A DNA stretch of 64,000 nucleotides from Gammaproteobacteria bacterium HGW-Gammaproteobacteria-13 (GCA_002840155.1 PGZH01000004.1:1-64000); one strand, 5' to 3'; counted from the first letter of the stretch, positions 27,033 through 36,124 are shown. Notes: generated by a model not told the origin, from the letters alone. A program made the numbers and translations.

Positions 27033-27497
27033 GTGAAGCTCTGGCTGCTGCGCCACGGTGAAGCCGAACCGGTTGCACGCACTGATGCCTCGCGCAACTT
27101 GACGGCCTATGGCCAGCAGCAGGTGCGTGAGGCGGCTGTGCAGCTGCAGGGCCGGCCGTTGCGCGCGGTGTTGGTCAGCCCCTATGTACGGGCGCAGCAG
27201 ACGGCGGACCTGGTCTGTGATGTGCTGGCATTTGCGGGTGTCCGGCAGACCGTGTCCTGGCTGACGCCGGAAAGTGATCTACGCCAAACGCTGCGGGAAC
27301 TGGATGGCTATGCCTTCGACGAGCTGTTGCTGGTCACCCATCAACCGTTGGTTGGTGCTTTGGCGGGCTTGCTGATCCATGGCCATCGTCAGCAGCCGCT
27401 GCCGATGAATACTGCCAGCCTGGCGCTGCTGGAAGGTGATGAGCTGGCCGCTGGGTTGATGGCGTTGGCTATCCATAAACACCCAGCCCGTTCCTGA
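27033..27497 (+). CDS. sixA: Phosphohistidine phosphatase SixA
   Basis: 154 aa from GTG 27033, chosen because it gives the family start MKLWLLRHGEAEP. The catalytic RHG motif (Arg7-His8-Gly9), VLVSPYVRAQQTA and VTHQPLVGAL, with the second active-site His, are all present. In the histidine phosphatase family SixA removes phosphate from HPt-domain histidines and from the PTS-Ntr carrier NPr. Hybrid kinases are close by, but a link with them is only speculation. The ribosome site is weak. Confidence 0.9.
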   Translation: MKLWLLRHGEAEPVARTDASRNLTAYGQQQVREAAVQLQGRPLRAVLVSPYVRAQQTADLVCDVLAFAGVRQTVSWLTPESDLRQTLRELDGYAFDELLLVTHQPLVGALAGLLIHGHRQQPLPMNTASLALLEGDELAAGLMALAIHKHPARS

Positions 27498-27528
27498 CGC
27501 CTCACTACACACCGAAACATTTCTCCTC

Positions 27529-27557
27529 TTGCGGGCCGCCTTTGTGCGTGGAATAGT
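27529..27557 (+). promoter_or_regulatory. Weak promoter candidate before the acyl-CoA synthetase gene
   Basis: TTGCGG (27529-27534), a 17-bp spacer and AATAGT (27552-27557). Matches to the sigma-70 consensus are modest. It is placed so that the palindrome at 27560-27579 would cover the transcription start. Confidence 0.35.
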
Positions 27558-27559
27558 CA

Positions 27560-27579
27560 AACCAAGCAATTGCTTGGTT
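27560..27579 (+). promoter_or_regulatory. 20-bp perfect palindrome, candidate repressor operator
   Basis: AACCAAGCAATTGCTTGGTT is identical to its reverse complement. It lies 32 bp before the acyl-CoA synthetase start and just after the promoter candidate, the position of a TetR-type repressor operator in fatty acid genes. No regulator gene is in the window. Confidence 0.65.
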
Positions 27580-27611
27580 GGCTCCACAAAAACAACAAAG
27601 GAGGAAGCCCT

Positions 27612-29279
27612 GTGGCTGATGCAATCCGTTTGCCGCTTGAGGTGTTTTATGAGCGCGAGGCTCGGCACCCGAATAAACGCTACATGGTGCAGCCGCTGCC
27701 GGGCGGTCAGCTGCAGGAACTGAGCTGGGCCGATGTCGGCGAGCAGGCGCGCCGTGCGGCCAACTGGCTGCGCAGCCGCGAACTGCCGCAGGGCAGCCGC
27801 ATTGCGATCATTTCCAAAAACTGTGCGCACTGGATCGTCACCGATCTGGCGATCTGGATGGCCGGACACGTCTCGGTGCCGCTCTATCCTAATCTCACCG
27901 CCGAATCTGTCGGCCAGGTGCTGCGCCATTCTGAAGCGGCGCTGGTGTTCGTCGGCAAGCTGGATGATTGGCCGGCCATGGCCCCCGGTGTGCCGCAGGA
28001 TGTGCCGACCATCGGCCTGCCACTGCGTCCGCAGGGCGAGTTCAGCTTTACCTGGGATGACCTGCAGGCCTGCACGCCGATTCAGGACAACCCCAAGGCG
28101 GCGGCCGATCAGCTCGCCACCATCATCTATACCTCCGGCACCACCGGCACGCCGAAAGGCGTGATGCATCACTTCAATAACTTCGGCTTTGCCGCCAGCC
28201 ACGCCATCGAGCTGTTTGGTGTTGGCGAGAATGATCGGGTGCTGTCCTACCTGCCGTTGTGTCACGTGGCTGAGCGTATGTTTGTCGAGCTGGCGTCGAT
28301 CTACGCCGGGCAGACGATCTTCTTTGCCGAAAGCTTGGATACCTTCCTTGAAGACCTCAAGCGCGCGCGGCCGACGGTGATGTTTGGCGTACCGCGGATC
28401 TGGACCAAGTTCCAGATGGGCGTCTACAGCAAGATGCCGGCCGAGAAGCTGGATTTTCTGCTCAAACTGCCGATCATTGGCCGCATCGTCGGCAAAAAGG
28501 TACTGGTCGGTCTGGGCCTGGATGCCGTGCGTTATGCGCTGTCCGGCGCGGCGCCGGTGCCTGAAGCGCTGCTCAACTGGTACAAGCGCCTGGGCCTGGA
28601 TGTGCTGGAGGTCTACGGCATGACCGAGAACTGCGGCTATTCGCATGTGTGCCGGCCGGGCAAGTTCAAACAGGGCTGGATTGGTCAGAACAGCCCGGGC
28701 GTTGAGGTGCGTATCGCCGAAGATGGCGAGGTGCAGGTGCGCAGCGGCGCGACCATGCAGGGTTATTACAAGGACCCGGAAAAGACTGCAGAAACCATCA
28801 CTCCGGATGGCTTTCTGCGCACTGGCGACAAGGGTGAACAGGATGCCGAGGGCAACCTGCGCCTGACCGGGCGGATCAAGGAAATCTTCAAGACCAGCAA
28901 AGGCAAGTACGTCGCCCCGGCGCCAATTGAAAACCGCCTGGGTGAGCATTCGCGCATCGAGCAGGTGTGTGTGGTCGGCGATGGTATGGCCCAGCCCATG
29001 GCGCTGTGTGTGCTGTCTGATGTAGGTCGCAGCGAGGCCCTCAATGGCGCGCGTGGCGAGCTGGAAAACAGCCTGAAAAAGCTGTTGGAAGAGGTCAATC
29101 AGCGCCTCGACAAGCATGAGCGTCTGCAACGCCTGGTGCTGGTCAAAGACGTGTGGGCGGTGGATAACGGCTTCCTCACACCTACTCTGAAGATCAAGCG
29201 CGCGGTGGTTGAGGGCGCCTATGGCGAACGCTTCGACGAGTGGACCGCTCGCAGCGAAGCGGTGCTTTGGCACGAGTGA
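27612..29279 (+). CDS. AMP-binding long-chain acyl-CoA synthetase-like enzyme
   Basis: 555 aa from GTG 27612, chosen because AAAGGAGG lies 7 bp before it. The ATP/AMP motif IIYTSGTTGTPKG (171-183) is complete, followed by YLPLCHVAERM, the A5-like block EVYGMTENCG, GFLRTGDKGEQDAEGNLRLTGRIKE and a C-terminal Lys region FKTSKGKYVAP. It should activate a fatty or aryl acid to the adenylate and then to the CoA thioester. The TGRIKEIFKTSKGKY block is closest to long-chain ligases. It is followed by a hotdog thioesterase. From memory the P. aeruginosa counterpart is PA1617. Confidence 0.9.
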   Translation: MADAIRLPLEVFYEREARHPNKRYMVQPLPGGQLQELSWADVGEQARRAANWLRSRELPQGSRIAIISKNCAHWIVTDLAIWMAGHVSVPLYPNLTAESVGQVLRHSEAALVFVGKLDDWPAMAPGVPQDVPTIGLPLRPQGEFSFTWDDLQACTPIQDNPKAAADQLATIIYTSGTTGTPKGVMHHFNNFGFAASHAIELFGVGENDRVLSYLPLCHVAERMFVELASIYAGQTIFFAESLDTFLEDLKRARPTVMFGVPRIWTKFQMGVYSKMPAEKLDFLLKLPIIGRIVGKKVLVGLGLDAVRYALSGAAPVPEALLNWYKRLGLDVLEVYGMTENCGYSHVCRPGKFKQGWIGQNSPGVEVRIAEDGEVQVRSGATMQGYYKDPEKTAETITPDGFLRTGDKGEQDAEGNLRLTGRIKEIFKTSKGKYVAPAPIENRLGEHSRIEQVCVVGDGMAQPMALCVLSDVGRSEALNGARGELENSLKKLLEEVNQRLDKHERLQRLVLVKDVWAVDNGFLTPTLKIKRAVVEGAYGERFDEWTARSEAVLWHE

Positions 29280-29287
29280 TCAGGCGT

Positions 29288-29314
29288 GTGGCCGGCATGC
29301 AGTGTGCCGGCCAC
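29288..29314 (+). terminator. Hairpin after the acyl-CoA synthetase gene
   Basis: GTGGCCGGCA (29288-29297) pairs perfectly with 29305-29314. Only a short T-poor tail follows, so termination may be partial, allowing read-through into the thioesterase gene 33 bp on. Confidence 0.6.
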
Positions 29315-29346
29315 GTTCTGGCTGAATCGACCCTAAAGGACTGACC

Positions 29347-29793
29347 ATGGCCCTCTGGCAGCAAACCCCGAATCTCGAACAGCTCAACGCGTTTCTGAAA
29401 AACACCATCGGCGAGCAACTGGATATCCGCTTCGAGTCGTTCGATGACGAATCGCTTACCGCCAGCATGGTGGTCGATGCGCGCACTCACCAACCCTACG
29501 GCCTGCTGCATGGCGGCGCGTCGGTGGTACTGGCGGAAACCCTCGGCTCCACCGCCAGCCATCTGTGCATCGACAGCAGCAAGTTCTACTGCGTCGGCCT
29601 GGAAGTGAACGCCAACCACCTGCGCGGTTTGCGCAGCGGCCGGGTCACGGCGGTCGCGCGCGCCGTGCATCTGGGGCGCACCACCCACGTCTGGGACATC
29701 CGCCTGAGTGGCGAGGATGGCAAGGCCAGCTGTATTTCCCGGCTGACCATGGCCATTGTGCCGTTGGGTGAAAATGGCCCGGCGCTGCGTTAA
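29347..29793 (+). CDS. Hotdog-fold thioesterase (EntH/YdiI type)
   Basis: 148 aa. The signature is QPYGLLHGGASVVLAETLGSTAS, with the HGG turn and catalytic Glu, then VGLEVNANHLRGLRSGRVTA and a C-terminal WDIRLSGEDGKASCISRLTMAIV. This is the 4-hydroxybenzoyl-CoA / 1,4-dihydroxy-2-naphthoyl-CoA thioesterase class. AAAGGAC precedes the ATG. Lying directly after an acyl-CoA synthetase gene, it probably hydrolyses the same or related CoA esters. Confidence 0.9.
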   Translation: MALWQQTPNLEQLNAFLKNTIGEQLDIRFESFDDESLTASMVVDARTHQPYGLLHGGASVVLAETLGSTASHLCIDSSKFYCVGLEVNANHLRGLRSGRVTAVARAVHLGRTTHVWDIRLSGEDGKASCISRLTMAIVPLGENGPALR

Positions 29794-29802
29794 TCCGTAA
29801 AA

Positions 29803-29829
29803 CCCGCCATTGCCGCTCCGGCTGGCGGG
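29803..29829 (+). terminator. Hairpin after the thioesterase gene
   Basis: CCCGCCA (29803-29809) pairs with TGGCGGG (29823-29829). There is no T run, so it is a weak terminator. A TATAGT -10-like element follows at 29848-29853. Confidence 0.5.
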
Positions 29830-29939
29830 CCTCCCATCAGCTTTGGCTATAGTGCCGTCATTCACTGGCCGTTTTGTCATTGCTGCATCGCTGGTGCTGC
29901 CGGACAATCATCGGCAACTTTCCAGATAAGCCCGCCGCC

Positions 29940-30749
29940 ATGACCCAGTCCGTGTTCTTCGCCCATGCCAACGGCTTTCCCTCGGCCACCTACGGCAAGC
30001 TGTTTGCCGCGCTGGCGCCTAACTATTCGGTGCAGCACCTGGAGCAGCATGGCCATGACCCGCGCTTTCCGGTGAACGACAACTGGAGCAACCTGGTCGA
30101 TGAGCTGATCCATCACCTCGAAGCCAACCAGCAACCGGTCTGGGGCGTCGGTCATTCCCTGGGTGGTGTGCTGCATTACCACGCCGCCTTGCTGCGCCCC
30201 GAGCTGTACCTGGGCGTGGTGATGCTCGATTCGCCGGTGCTGACCTTGGCCGACAAAATGGTGATTCGCGCCGCCAAGCGCTTCGGCTTTATCGACCGCA
30301 TCACCCCGGCCGGGCGCACCCTGGGTCGGCGTGAGGAGTTTGTCGACCTGGCCGAGGCGCGCGGTTATTTCGCCGGTAAAGGTTTGTTCCGCCGTTTTGA
30401 TCCCGAATGCCTGGACGCCTATGTGCAATACGGCCTGCAAGCTGCGGGCAATAACCTGCGCCTGCGTTTTGATCCAGCCACGGAAATCAGCATCTACCGC
30501 AGCGTGCCGCACACCAGCCCGGGCCGGCCGCAACAATTGAAAGTACCGCTGGCCATGGTTCGCGGCCGCCATAGCCGGGTGGTACTGCCGCATCACGCCC
30601 ATCTGGTGCGGCGCGTGCCAAAAGGCGAATACCTGACGTTACCCGGCGGCCATATGTTTCCCCTGGAACGCCCACAGGACACCGCCGAGCTGCTGAAAAA
30701 GCTGTTCCAGCGCTGGGCCGGGCAACCTGCAAGCGAGCAAAGCGCATGA
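29940..30749 (+). CDS. Alpha/beta hydrolase (first of two)
   Basis: 269 aa from ATG 29940; the longer frame upstream has no family sequence. The N-terminal strand and oxyanion region reads VFFAHANGFPSATY, the nucleophile elbow is GVGHSLGGVLHY (Ser in G-H-S-L-G), the acid is carried near VRGRHSRVVLPHH, and the catalytic His is in LPGGHMFPLERP. The substrate is unknown. The next gene, another alpha/beta hydrolase, overlaps it by 4 bp, so they are coupled. Confidence 0.88.
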   Translation: MTQSVFFAHANGFPSATYGKLFAALAPNYSVQHLEQHGHDPRFPVNDNWSNLVDELIHHLEANQQPVWGVGHSLGGVLHYHAALLRPELYLGVVMLDSPVLTLADKMVIRAAKRFGFIDRITPAGRTLGRREEFVDLAEARGYFAGKGLFRRFDPECLDAYVQYGLQAAGNNLRLRFDPATEISIYRSVPHTSPGRPQQLKVPLAMVRGRHSRVVLPHHAHLVRRVPKGEYLTLPGGHMFPLERPQDTAELLKKLFQRWAGQPASEQSA

Positions 30750-31609
30750 GCCTGAATTTCGAAGAAGTCCGTCTGCGTCTGCCGCATATCGAGCTGGCCG
30801 CTCACCTGTATGGCCCCGAAGACGGTGTGCCGGTGATTGCTCTACATGGTTGGCTGGACAATGCCGCCAGCTTTTCCCGCCTGGCGCCGCTGTTGCCGGG
30901 GCTGCGTATCGTCGCCCTGGACTTTGCCGGCCACGGTCATTCCGATCACCGCCCGCCGGGCAGCAGTTACGCCATCTGGGACTATGCCCATGACGTGCTG
31001 CAGGTCGCCGAGCAGTTCGGCTGGCAGCGCTTTTCCCTGCTCGGGCATTCCATGGGCGCGATTGTCTCCGTGCTGTTGGCGGCGGCCATGCCGGAGCGTA
31101 TCGAGCGCCTGGCACTGATTGACGGGCTGATTCCCTACACCGGCGAGCCGGATACGGCGCCGCAGAAACTCGGCGAAGCGCTCAAGGCGCAGCTGGCCCT
31201 GGCCGGCAAGAGCAAGCCTGTATACGCGGAGTTTGACCGTGCGGTAGAGGCGCGTATGCGTGGGGTAGGGGCGGTCAGCCGTGAAGCGGCAGAATTGCTC
31301 GCCCAGCGCGGCCTGATGCCGGTGCCCGGTGGCTACACCTGGCGCACCGACAGCCGCCTGACCCTGCCGTCGCCACTGCGCCTGACCCACGCCCATGCGC
31401 TGGCGTTTGTGCGCAACCTGCAATGTCCGGCCAAACTGGTAATGGCGCAGCAGGGCATGTTGCTCGCGCAGCCGAGCATTACTCAGCTGGTCGAGGGCCT
31501 GGCCATCGAAGTGGCGCAACTGCCTGGCGGCCACCATCTGCACCTGGATGACGACGTGGGCGCGGGCTTGGTAGCAGACTGTTTCAAAGCTTTCCTGGGC
31601 GCGCCTTGA
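30746..31609 (+). CDS. Alpha/beta hydrolase (second of two)
   Basis: 287 aa. VIALHGWLDNAASFSRLAPLL gives the oxyanion hole, LLGHSMGAIVSVLLAAAMP is the nucleophile elbow with its Ser, and LPGGHHLHLDDD carries the catalytic His. It is close to the MhpC / epoxide-hydrolase-like group of esterases. The start overlaps the stop of the first hydrolase gene. The two proteins are not near-identical, so this is an old pairing and not a recent duplication. Confidence 0.88.
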   Translation: MSLNFEEVRLRLPHIELAAHLYGPEDGVPVIALHGWLDNAASFSRLAPLLPGLRIVALDFAGHGHSDHRPPGSSYAIWDYAHDVLQVAEQFGWQRFSLLGHSMGAIVSVLLAAAMPERIERLALIDGLIPYTGEPDTAPQKLGEALKAQLALAGKSKPVYAEFDRAVEARMRGVGAVSREAAELLAQRGLMPVPGGYTWRTDSRLTLPSPLRLTHAHALAFVRNLQCPAKLVMAQQGMLLAQPSITQLVEGLAIEVAQLPGGHHLHLDDDVGAGLVADCFKAFLGAP

Positions 31610-31660
31610 CTTGCTAAAGGCAACTGGGGAAAGGTGTCGGCGATACCCACGGAGATTCGC

Positions 31661-32323
31661 ATGATCGACCTGTATACCGCCGCCACCCCCAACGGCCATA
31701 AAGCGTCCATCGCACTGGAAGAGTTGCAACTGCCGTACAGCGTGCAGGCTTTGAGTTTCGACAAGCAGGAGCAGAAGGCTGCGGCCTTTCTCAAGATCAA
31801 TCCCAATGGCCGCATTCCGGCGATTGTCGACCGCGCCAATGATGATTTCGCCGTGTTCGAGTCCGGCGCCATCCTGCTGTATCTCGCTGAGAAAACCGGC
31901 CAACTGCTGCCCAGCGACGCCAAGGGCCGTTCGCGGGTGATCCAGTGGCTGATGTTCCAGATGGGCGGGATCGGCCCGATGCAGGGCCAGGCCAATGTGT
32001 TCTTCCGCTACTTTCCGGAAAAACTGCAGGGCCCCATCGACCGTTACCAGCACGAAACCCGTCGTCTTTATGAAGTGCTCGACACGCGCCTCGGCGAGTC
32101 GCAGTACCTGGCCGATGACTACAGCATCGCCGATATCGCCACCTACCCGTGGGTGCGCATCCATGACTGGGCCGGCGTCTCGGTTGATGGCCTTGAGCAT
32201 TTGAAGCGCTGGATGGCTGAGCTGGCTGAGCGCCCTGCGGTGCAGCGCGGTCTGCTGGTGCCGCAGCGCGAGGAAGATAGCGAGAAAATTGTTAAAGCTG
32301 CCCAAGGGATGTTGATCAAATGA
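31661..32323 (+). CDS. Glutathione S-transferase family protein
   Basis: 220 aa from ATG 31661 with GGAGA before it. The N-terminal thioredoxin-like domain has [23 protein letters not shown], the cis-Pro block [11 protein letters not shown] and the glutathione gamma-Glu site [13 protein letters not shown]. The C-terminal helical domain has [18 protein letters not shown], the N-capping box. It looks like the YfcG/Ure2-like group ([15 protein letters not shown]), often a disulfide-bond oxidoreductase. It overlaps the DUF4892 gene by ATGA. Confidence 0.92.
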   Translation: MIDLYTAATPNGHKASIALEELQLPYSVQALSFDKQEQKAAAFLKINPNGRIPAIVDRANDDFAVFESGAILLYLAEKTGQLLPSDAKGRSRVIQWLMFQMGGIGPMQGQANVFFRYFPEKLQGPIDRYQHETRRLYEVLDTRLGESQYLADDYSIADIATYPWVRIHDWAGVSVDGLEHLKRWMAELAERPAVQRGLLVPQREEDSEKIVKAAQGMLIK

Positions 32324-33132
32324 GCCGCCTTAATCGTTACTGCCTCGCTCTAAGCCTGCTGCTGGCCAGCGCCGTTGTCTGGGCCGACGTGGCCGGCAGC
32401 CAGGACCTCGACGTGCTGCCGCGCTTTGCCGGGAGCAAGATTGTCAGCTTCAAGGATGTTGCCGAGCAGGAGCGCATCTACCCGCAAGGGACGATTCGGC
32501 GCATCAGCGGCACCCTGCGTTATGAGCGCGAAGTAGCGGCTCAGGGCCGTGTCACTGCGGTGACCTACGAGTTGCCGCGTACTCATTCGGCCAATGAGGT
32601 ATTCGCCAGCGCCCGTGAAACCCTGCAAGCCGAGGATGCCGAATTGCTCTACTGGTGTGTGGGCCGCGAGTGCGGCTCAAGCAGCCTGTGGGCCAACGCG
32701 GTATTCGACAACGCCACCCTGACCGGCTCGGATGACCAGCAGACTTACGCGCTGCTGCGCCTGGCCGAGCCGCGCCAGGACAGCCTGCTGGCGCTGTACA
32801 GCATCACCCGTGGTAACAGGCGCGCCTACCTGCATGCCGAGTTGCTAACGGCCAATGCAGCCTTGGGTGAACTGTTGCCGACCCCAGCTACCCTGCAGCG
32901 CCAGTTGAAAAGCACCGGTGAACTGCGCCTGGCCAAGCAGGTCGAACCCAGCGCTGCCTGGGTTGAGCTGCTGGCGCGTAGCCTCAAGCTCGACAGCACC
33001 TTGCGTGTCACCATCAGCGGCGCTCAAGCCGAAGCCTGGCGTGAAGCGCTGGTTGAGCAGCGCGTGCGCGCCAGCCGCCTGGAGCTGGGTGAGGCGGATG
33101 TGAGCGGCGTACAACTCAACGTGCTGCGCTAA
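32320..33132 (+). CDS. DUF4892 domain protein, exported
   Basis: 270 aa. The signal peptide is [22 protein letters not shown]. The mature part starts [21 protein letters not shown] and includes [16 protein letters not shown], with two nearby Cys that could form a disulfide, then YALLRL. The C-terminal half resembles an OmpA-like or LysM-free periplasmic helper, but I do not recognise a catalytic domain beyond the DUF4892 label. It is coupled to the GST gene and followed by a terminator. Confidence 0.8.
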   Translation: MSRLNRYCLALSLLLASAVVWADVAGSQDLDVLPRFAGSKIVSFKDVAEQERIYPQGTIRRISGTLRYEREVAAQGRVTAVTYELPRTHSANEVFASARETLQAEDAELLYWCVGRECGSSSLWANAVFDNATLTGSDDQQTYALLRLAEPRQDSLLALYSITRGNRRAYLHAELLTANAALGELLPTPATLQRQLKSTGELRLAKQVEPSAAWVELLARSLKLDSTLRVTISGAQAEAWREALVEQRVRASRLELGEADVSGVQLNVLR

Positions 33133-33168
33133 GACGCCACTCTCGGTACTCTTGTTGTTAATTGATCC

Positions 33169-33197
33169 GGCTCTGTCCCTTGTGGCAGAGCCTTTTT
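33169..33197 (+). terminator. Terminator after the DUF4892 gene
   Basis: GGCTCTG (33169-33175) pairs with CAGAGCC (33186-33192), followed by TTTTT. Confidence 0.88.
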
Positions 33198-33220
33198 GCG
33201 TTGTGCAGGGAGCTGCTTGA

Positions 33221-34300
33221 ATGGCCAATAACGATCGTTTGCTGGTGCAGATACTGCTGCTGGTGCTGTTGGGCGCCAGCCTGTGGGTGTTGGCACCGTT
33301 CTGGTCGGCGCTGTTCTGGGCTGCGGTCTTGTCATTTGCCAGCTGGCCGGTGATGCGCGTGCTGACCCGCCTGCTGGGCGGTCGTCAGGCGCTGGCGGCG
33401 GGGCTGCTGACCCTGGCCTGGACCGTGGTGGTGGCCGTGCCGTTGGTGATGCTTGGCTTCAATCTGGCGGACCACATCAAGGATGTCACCGCCTTGATCA
33501 AGGATTTCCAGGTCGACGGCTTGCCGCCGGCACCCGCCTGGCTGGCCGGCGTGCCATTTGTTGGTGAGCGTCTGGTGGGCTTCTGGATGACCATTGACCA
33601 GCAGGGCGCGGCGTTTTTCGCCACCGTGCGGCCGTATCTGGGGCAGGTCGGCAACTGGCTGCTGGCGCGCAGTGCGCAGATCGGTGGTGGCATGCTGGAG
33701 CTGGCGTTGAGCCTGATTCTGGTGTTCTTTTTCTACCGTGACGGGCCGCGTCTGGCCGCGTTTGCCGAAAGCTTGTTGCAGCGTCTGATTGGTGATCGCG
33801 CCGAGCATTATCTGGAGCTGGTCGCCGGCACCGTGCAGCGGGTGGTCAACGGGGTGATCGGTACTGCCGCCGCGCAGGCGATTCTGGCTTGGATCGGTTT
33901 CACCATCGCCGGTGTACCCGGTGCCTTGGTGCTCGGCATCATGACCTTCGGCTTTAGCCTGATCATGGTCCCGCCGCTGATCTGGGGCCCAGCTGTGGCC
34001 TGGCTGTTCTGGCAGGGCGAAGTCGGCATGGGCGTGTTTCTGCTGATCTGGGGCTTCCTGGTGATCAGCGGCGTCGACAACATCCTCAAGCCGTACCTGA
34101 TCAGCCGTGGCGGCAACTTGCCGTTGATCGTGGTGCTGCTCGGGGTGTTTGGCGGCATTCTGGCGTTCGGTTTTATGGGGCTGTTCCTCGGCCCCACCTT
34201 ACTGGCCGTGGCCTACAGCCTGCTCAGTGACTGGGTCGGTAGCCCGGTTGTAAACACCGCTGCGAGAAGCACCGAGGCGGCCGATAAGCCGCTCAGCTAA
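33221..34300 (+). CDS. AI-2E family transporter (PerM/YdiK-like permease)
   Basis: A 359-aa inner-membrane protein with about seven or eight hydrophobic segments: two at the start, a soluble loop near 95-130, then a cluster of five. Family signatures are LILVFFFYRDGPRLA, RVVNGVIGTAAAQAILAWIGF, FGFSLIMVPPLIWGPAVAWLF, VDNILKPYLISRGGNLPLIVVLLG and FGFMGLFLGPTLLAV. The family name comes from the E. coli AI-2 exporter TqsA, but many members transport ions or unknown solutes, so the substrate is open. The start is separated from the upstream gene by a terminator. Confidence 0.9.
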   Translation: MANNDRLLVQILLLVLLGASLWVLAPFWSALFWAAVLSFASWPVMRVLTRLLGGRQALAAGLLTLAWTVVVAVPLVMLGFNLADHIKDVTALIKDFQVDGLPPAPAWLAGVPFVGERLVGFWMTIDQQGAAFFATVRPYLGQVGNWLLARSAQIGGGMLELALSLILVFFFYRDGPRLAAFAESLLQRLIGDRAEHYLELVAGTVQRVVNGVIGTAAAQAILAWIGFTIAGVPGALVLGIMTFGFSLIMVPPLIWGPAVAWLFWQGEVGMGVFLLIWGFLVISGVDNILKPYLISRGGNLPLIVVLLGVFGGILAFGFMGLFLGPTLLAVAYSLLSDWVGSPVVNTAARSTEAADKPLS

Positions 34301-34537
34301 GACCGCGCTGCAGTTCGAGCCGGTTGGCATTCTCGGCAAATTTCCCCGGCGGCGTCTTGGTCGCCTGTGGCCGCGGTGGTAGCCTTGCTGCGCTTCGCGG
34401 CCGCTCCACGGCTTGCGCAGCCAGGCGTTGGCCGCAAGCCCAACGCCGCGCCTCAAGCCGCAACACTGCTTTGCAGTGGCATAGGCGGTAGCAGGGAAGC
34501 CCCACACCTTTAACGGACACGCAGGATTACCCCCCCC
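34301..34537. other. Intergenic region with several inverted repeats, no gene seen
   Basis: A 237-bp gap, GC-rich. It holds GCGTTGG/CCAACGC around 34423-34446 and CACTGC-TTT-GCAGTG near 34466-34480. There is no clear promoter, and a run of eight C lies directly before the DUF945 ATG. It may be a REP-like repeat cluster or a transcribed leader. Confidence 0.4.
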
Positions 34538-36082
34538 ATGAAGAAAATTGCAGGCAGCGCCCTTGGCGCAGTTGTCGTTCTCGGCGCGTTGAGCACCGCA
34601 GGCGCCTGGTACACCGGTCAGCAACTTCCAGCGGTGCTGGAAACCTCGATTCAGCAAGCCAACCAGGATATGAGCAAAACCCTGCCGGCCCTGGGCCTCA
34701 GCGCCACCATCGAGCTGGTTTCCCTGGAGCGCCAGCTGTTCAGCAGCAACGCTCGCTACCGCATTCAGTTTGCCGGCAGCCTGGATGGCGAATCGCCGAG
34801 CAACTTTGAGTGGTTTGTCACCGACCGTATCGAGCACGGGCCTTTCCCGCTGTCGCGACTGCAAAGCCTCAAGTTGCTGCCCGTTATGGCCACCAGCAAC
34901 TATGCGCTGGAGCGCAGCCCGGAGCTGGAAAAATGGTTCGCCGGCAGCCAGGGCGGTGCGCCGCTGCAGGGCCAGGTCAGCCTCGGTTATGACCGTTCGT
35001 TGAGCGGCAACTTGCGCGTGCAACCGCTGCAAATGGCACTGGATGAGCAGACCAATATCGATTTCAGCGGCCTGGAAATCGACTTCGACAGCAGCGCCAA
35101 TGTCGAGAAAATCAGCGCCAGCGGCGTGATGGATAGCTTCAAACTCACCTCAACCCTGTCCACTGATGAAAGCATGCGCCTTGAGTTCAAGGGCATGGAC
35201 CTCACCAGCAACACCCGCAAGGGCATCAGCGATTTCTACCTGGGGCAGAACGAGGTGCGTCTGCAGCAGATCGAGCTGCAGATTGGCGAGAGCGCACCAA
35301 TCCTGTTCAAGGATTTCGTCCAGCGCGATGAAACCAGCGAAGCCAACCAGCAGCTGTCGGCGCGCTACAGCTATGACGTCGGCATGATCAGCTACCAGGG
35401 CAACGACATCGGCTCCTCGCAGATGCTCTGGACCGTGAAGAACCTCGACGCGGCGGCTCTGCAGTCGATGATCGAGCTGTACGGCACGCTGCTGCAGAGC
35501 GGCAAGGTCGACAGTGAAAGCGGTATGCCGGAACTGACCGACGAGCAGACTGCGCTGTTCAAGACCGATTTGGAAAAACTGCTGGCCGGAAAACCGGGCC
35601 TGGCCCTGGAAAAGCTGGCATTCAAGACCGCCAACGGCGAGAGCAGCTTCAGCTTTGGCTTGGACCTGAACAAGCCGGTGTCCTTCGACCTGCCGGCGCC
35701 TGAACTGGCCAAGCAGTTGATCGCTCAGCTGGATGCCAAGTTGCTGGTGTCCAAGGCGATGATTACTGATGTGATTGGCGTGCAGGCCACCCTGGCCGGG
35801 GAAACGGACAAGGAAGCGATTGCTCAGCAGGCTACGATGGTGGGTGAAATGGCCAGCGGTATGGCGGTGGCCAGCGAGCTGGCCGTGCTGCAGGGCGAGG
35901 ACATCAGCTCCAGCCTGCATTACGCCAACGACCAGGTGACCTTCAACGGCAAGCAGATGACTGTGGACCAGTTCGTGGCGCTGGCCATGAGCAGTGGCGG
36001 CGGTCTGGCTGGCATGGGCCATGAAGCCCCGGCCGATGAAGCGCTGCTGGACGAAAGCGAGGTTGAAAGCACCATTCAGTAA
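34538..36082 (+). CDS. DUF945 (YdgA-like) family protein
   Basis: 514 aa. An uncleaved N-terminal signal anchor (KIAGSALGAVVVLGALSTAGAWYTG) is followed by a long, mostly beta-structured periplasmic part: LPAVLETSIQQANQ, FEWFVTDRIEHGPFPLSRL, SGLEIDFDS, then SFSFGLDLNKPVSFDLP. This is the DUF945/YdgA pattern of unknown function, seen in gammaproteobacterial envelopes. No obvious ribosome site is visible because the ATG follows a run of C. A terminator follows before kdp. Confidence 0.85.
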   Translation: MKKIAGSALGAVVVLGALSTAGAWYTGQQLPAVLETSIQQANQDMSKTLPALGLSATIELVSLERQLFSSNARYRIQFAGSLDGESPSNFEWFVTDRIEHGPFPLSRLQSLKLLPVMATSNYALERSPELEKWFAGSQGGAPLQGQVSLGYDRSLSGNLRVQPLQMALDEQTNIDFSGLEIDFDSSANVEKISASGVMDSFKLTSTLSTDESMRLEFKGMDLTSNTRKGISDFYLGQNEVRLQQIELQIGESAPILFKDFVQRDETSEANQQLSARYSYDVGMISYQGNDIGSSQMLWTVKNLDAAALQSMIELYGTLLQSGKVDSESGMPELTDEQTALFKTDLEKLLAGKPGLALEKLAFKTANGESSFSFGLDLNKPVSFDLPAPELAKQLIAQLDAKLLVSKAMITDVIGVQATLAGETDKEAIAQQATMVGEMASGMAVASELAVLQGEDISSSLHYANDQVTFNGKQMTVDQFVALAMSSGGGLAGMGHEAPADEALLDESEVESTIQ

Positions 36083-36092
36083 AGCCTTCAGC

Positions 36093-36111
36093 GCTACGCC
36101 ACCGGCGTAGC
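36093..36111 (+). repeat. Short hairpin after the DUF945 gene
   Basis: GCTACGCC, an ACC loop, GGCGTAGC. It lies 11 bp after the stop and may protect the 3' end. Confidence 0.5.
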
Positions 36112-36124
36112 CTGCGCGGTAAAT

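Noticed and set aside
27279..29273. 664-aa minus-strand open frame opposite sixA and the acyl-CoA synthetase gene
   Set aside because: Shadow of the real genes; its composition (His- and Gln-rich) is typical of antisense frames here.
30842..32305. 487-aa minus-strand open frame opposite the hydrolase and GST genes
   Set aside because: Antisense shadow of two genes with clear catalytic motifs.
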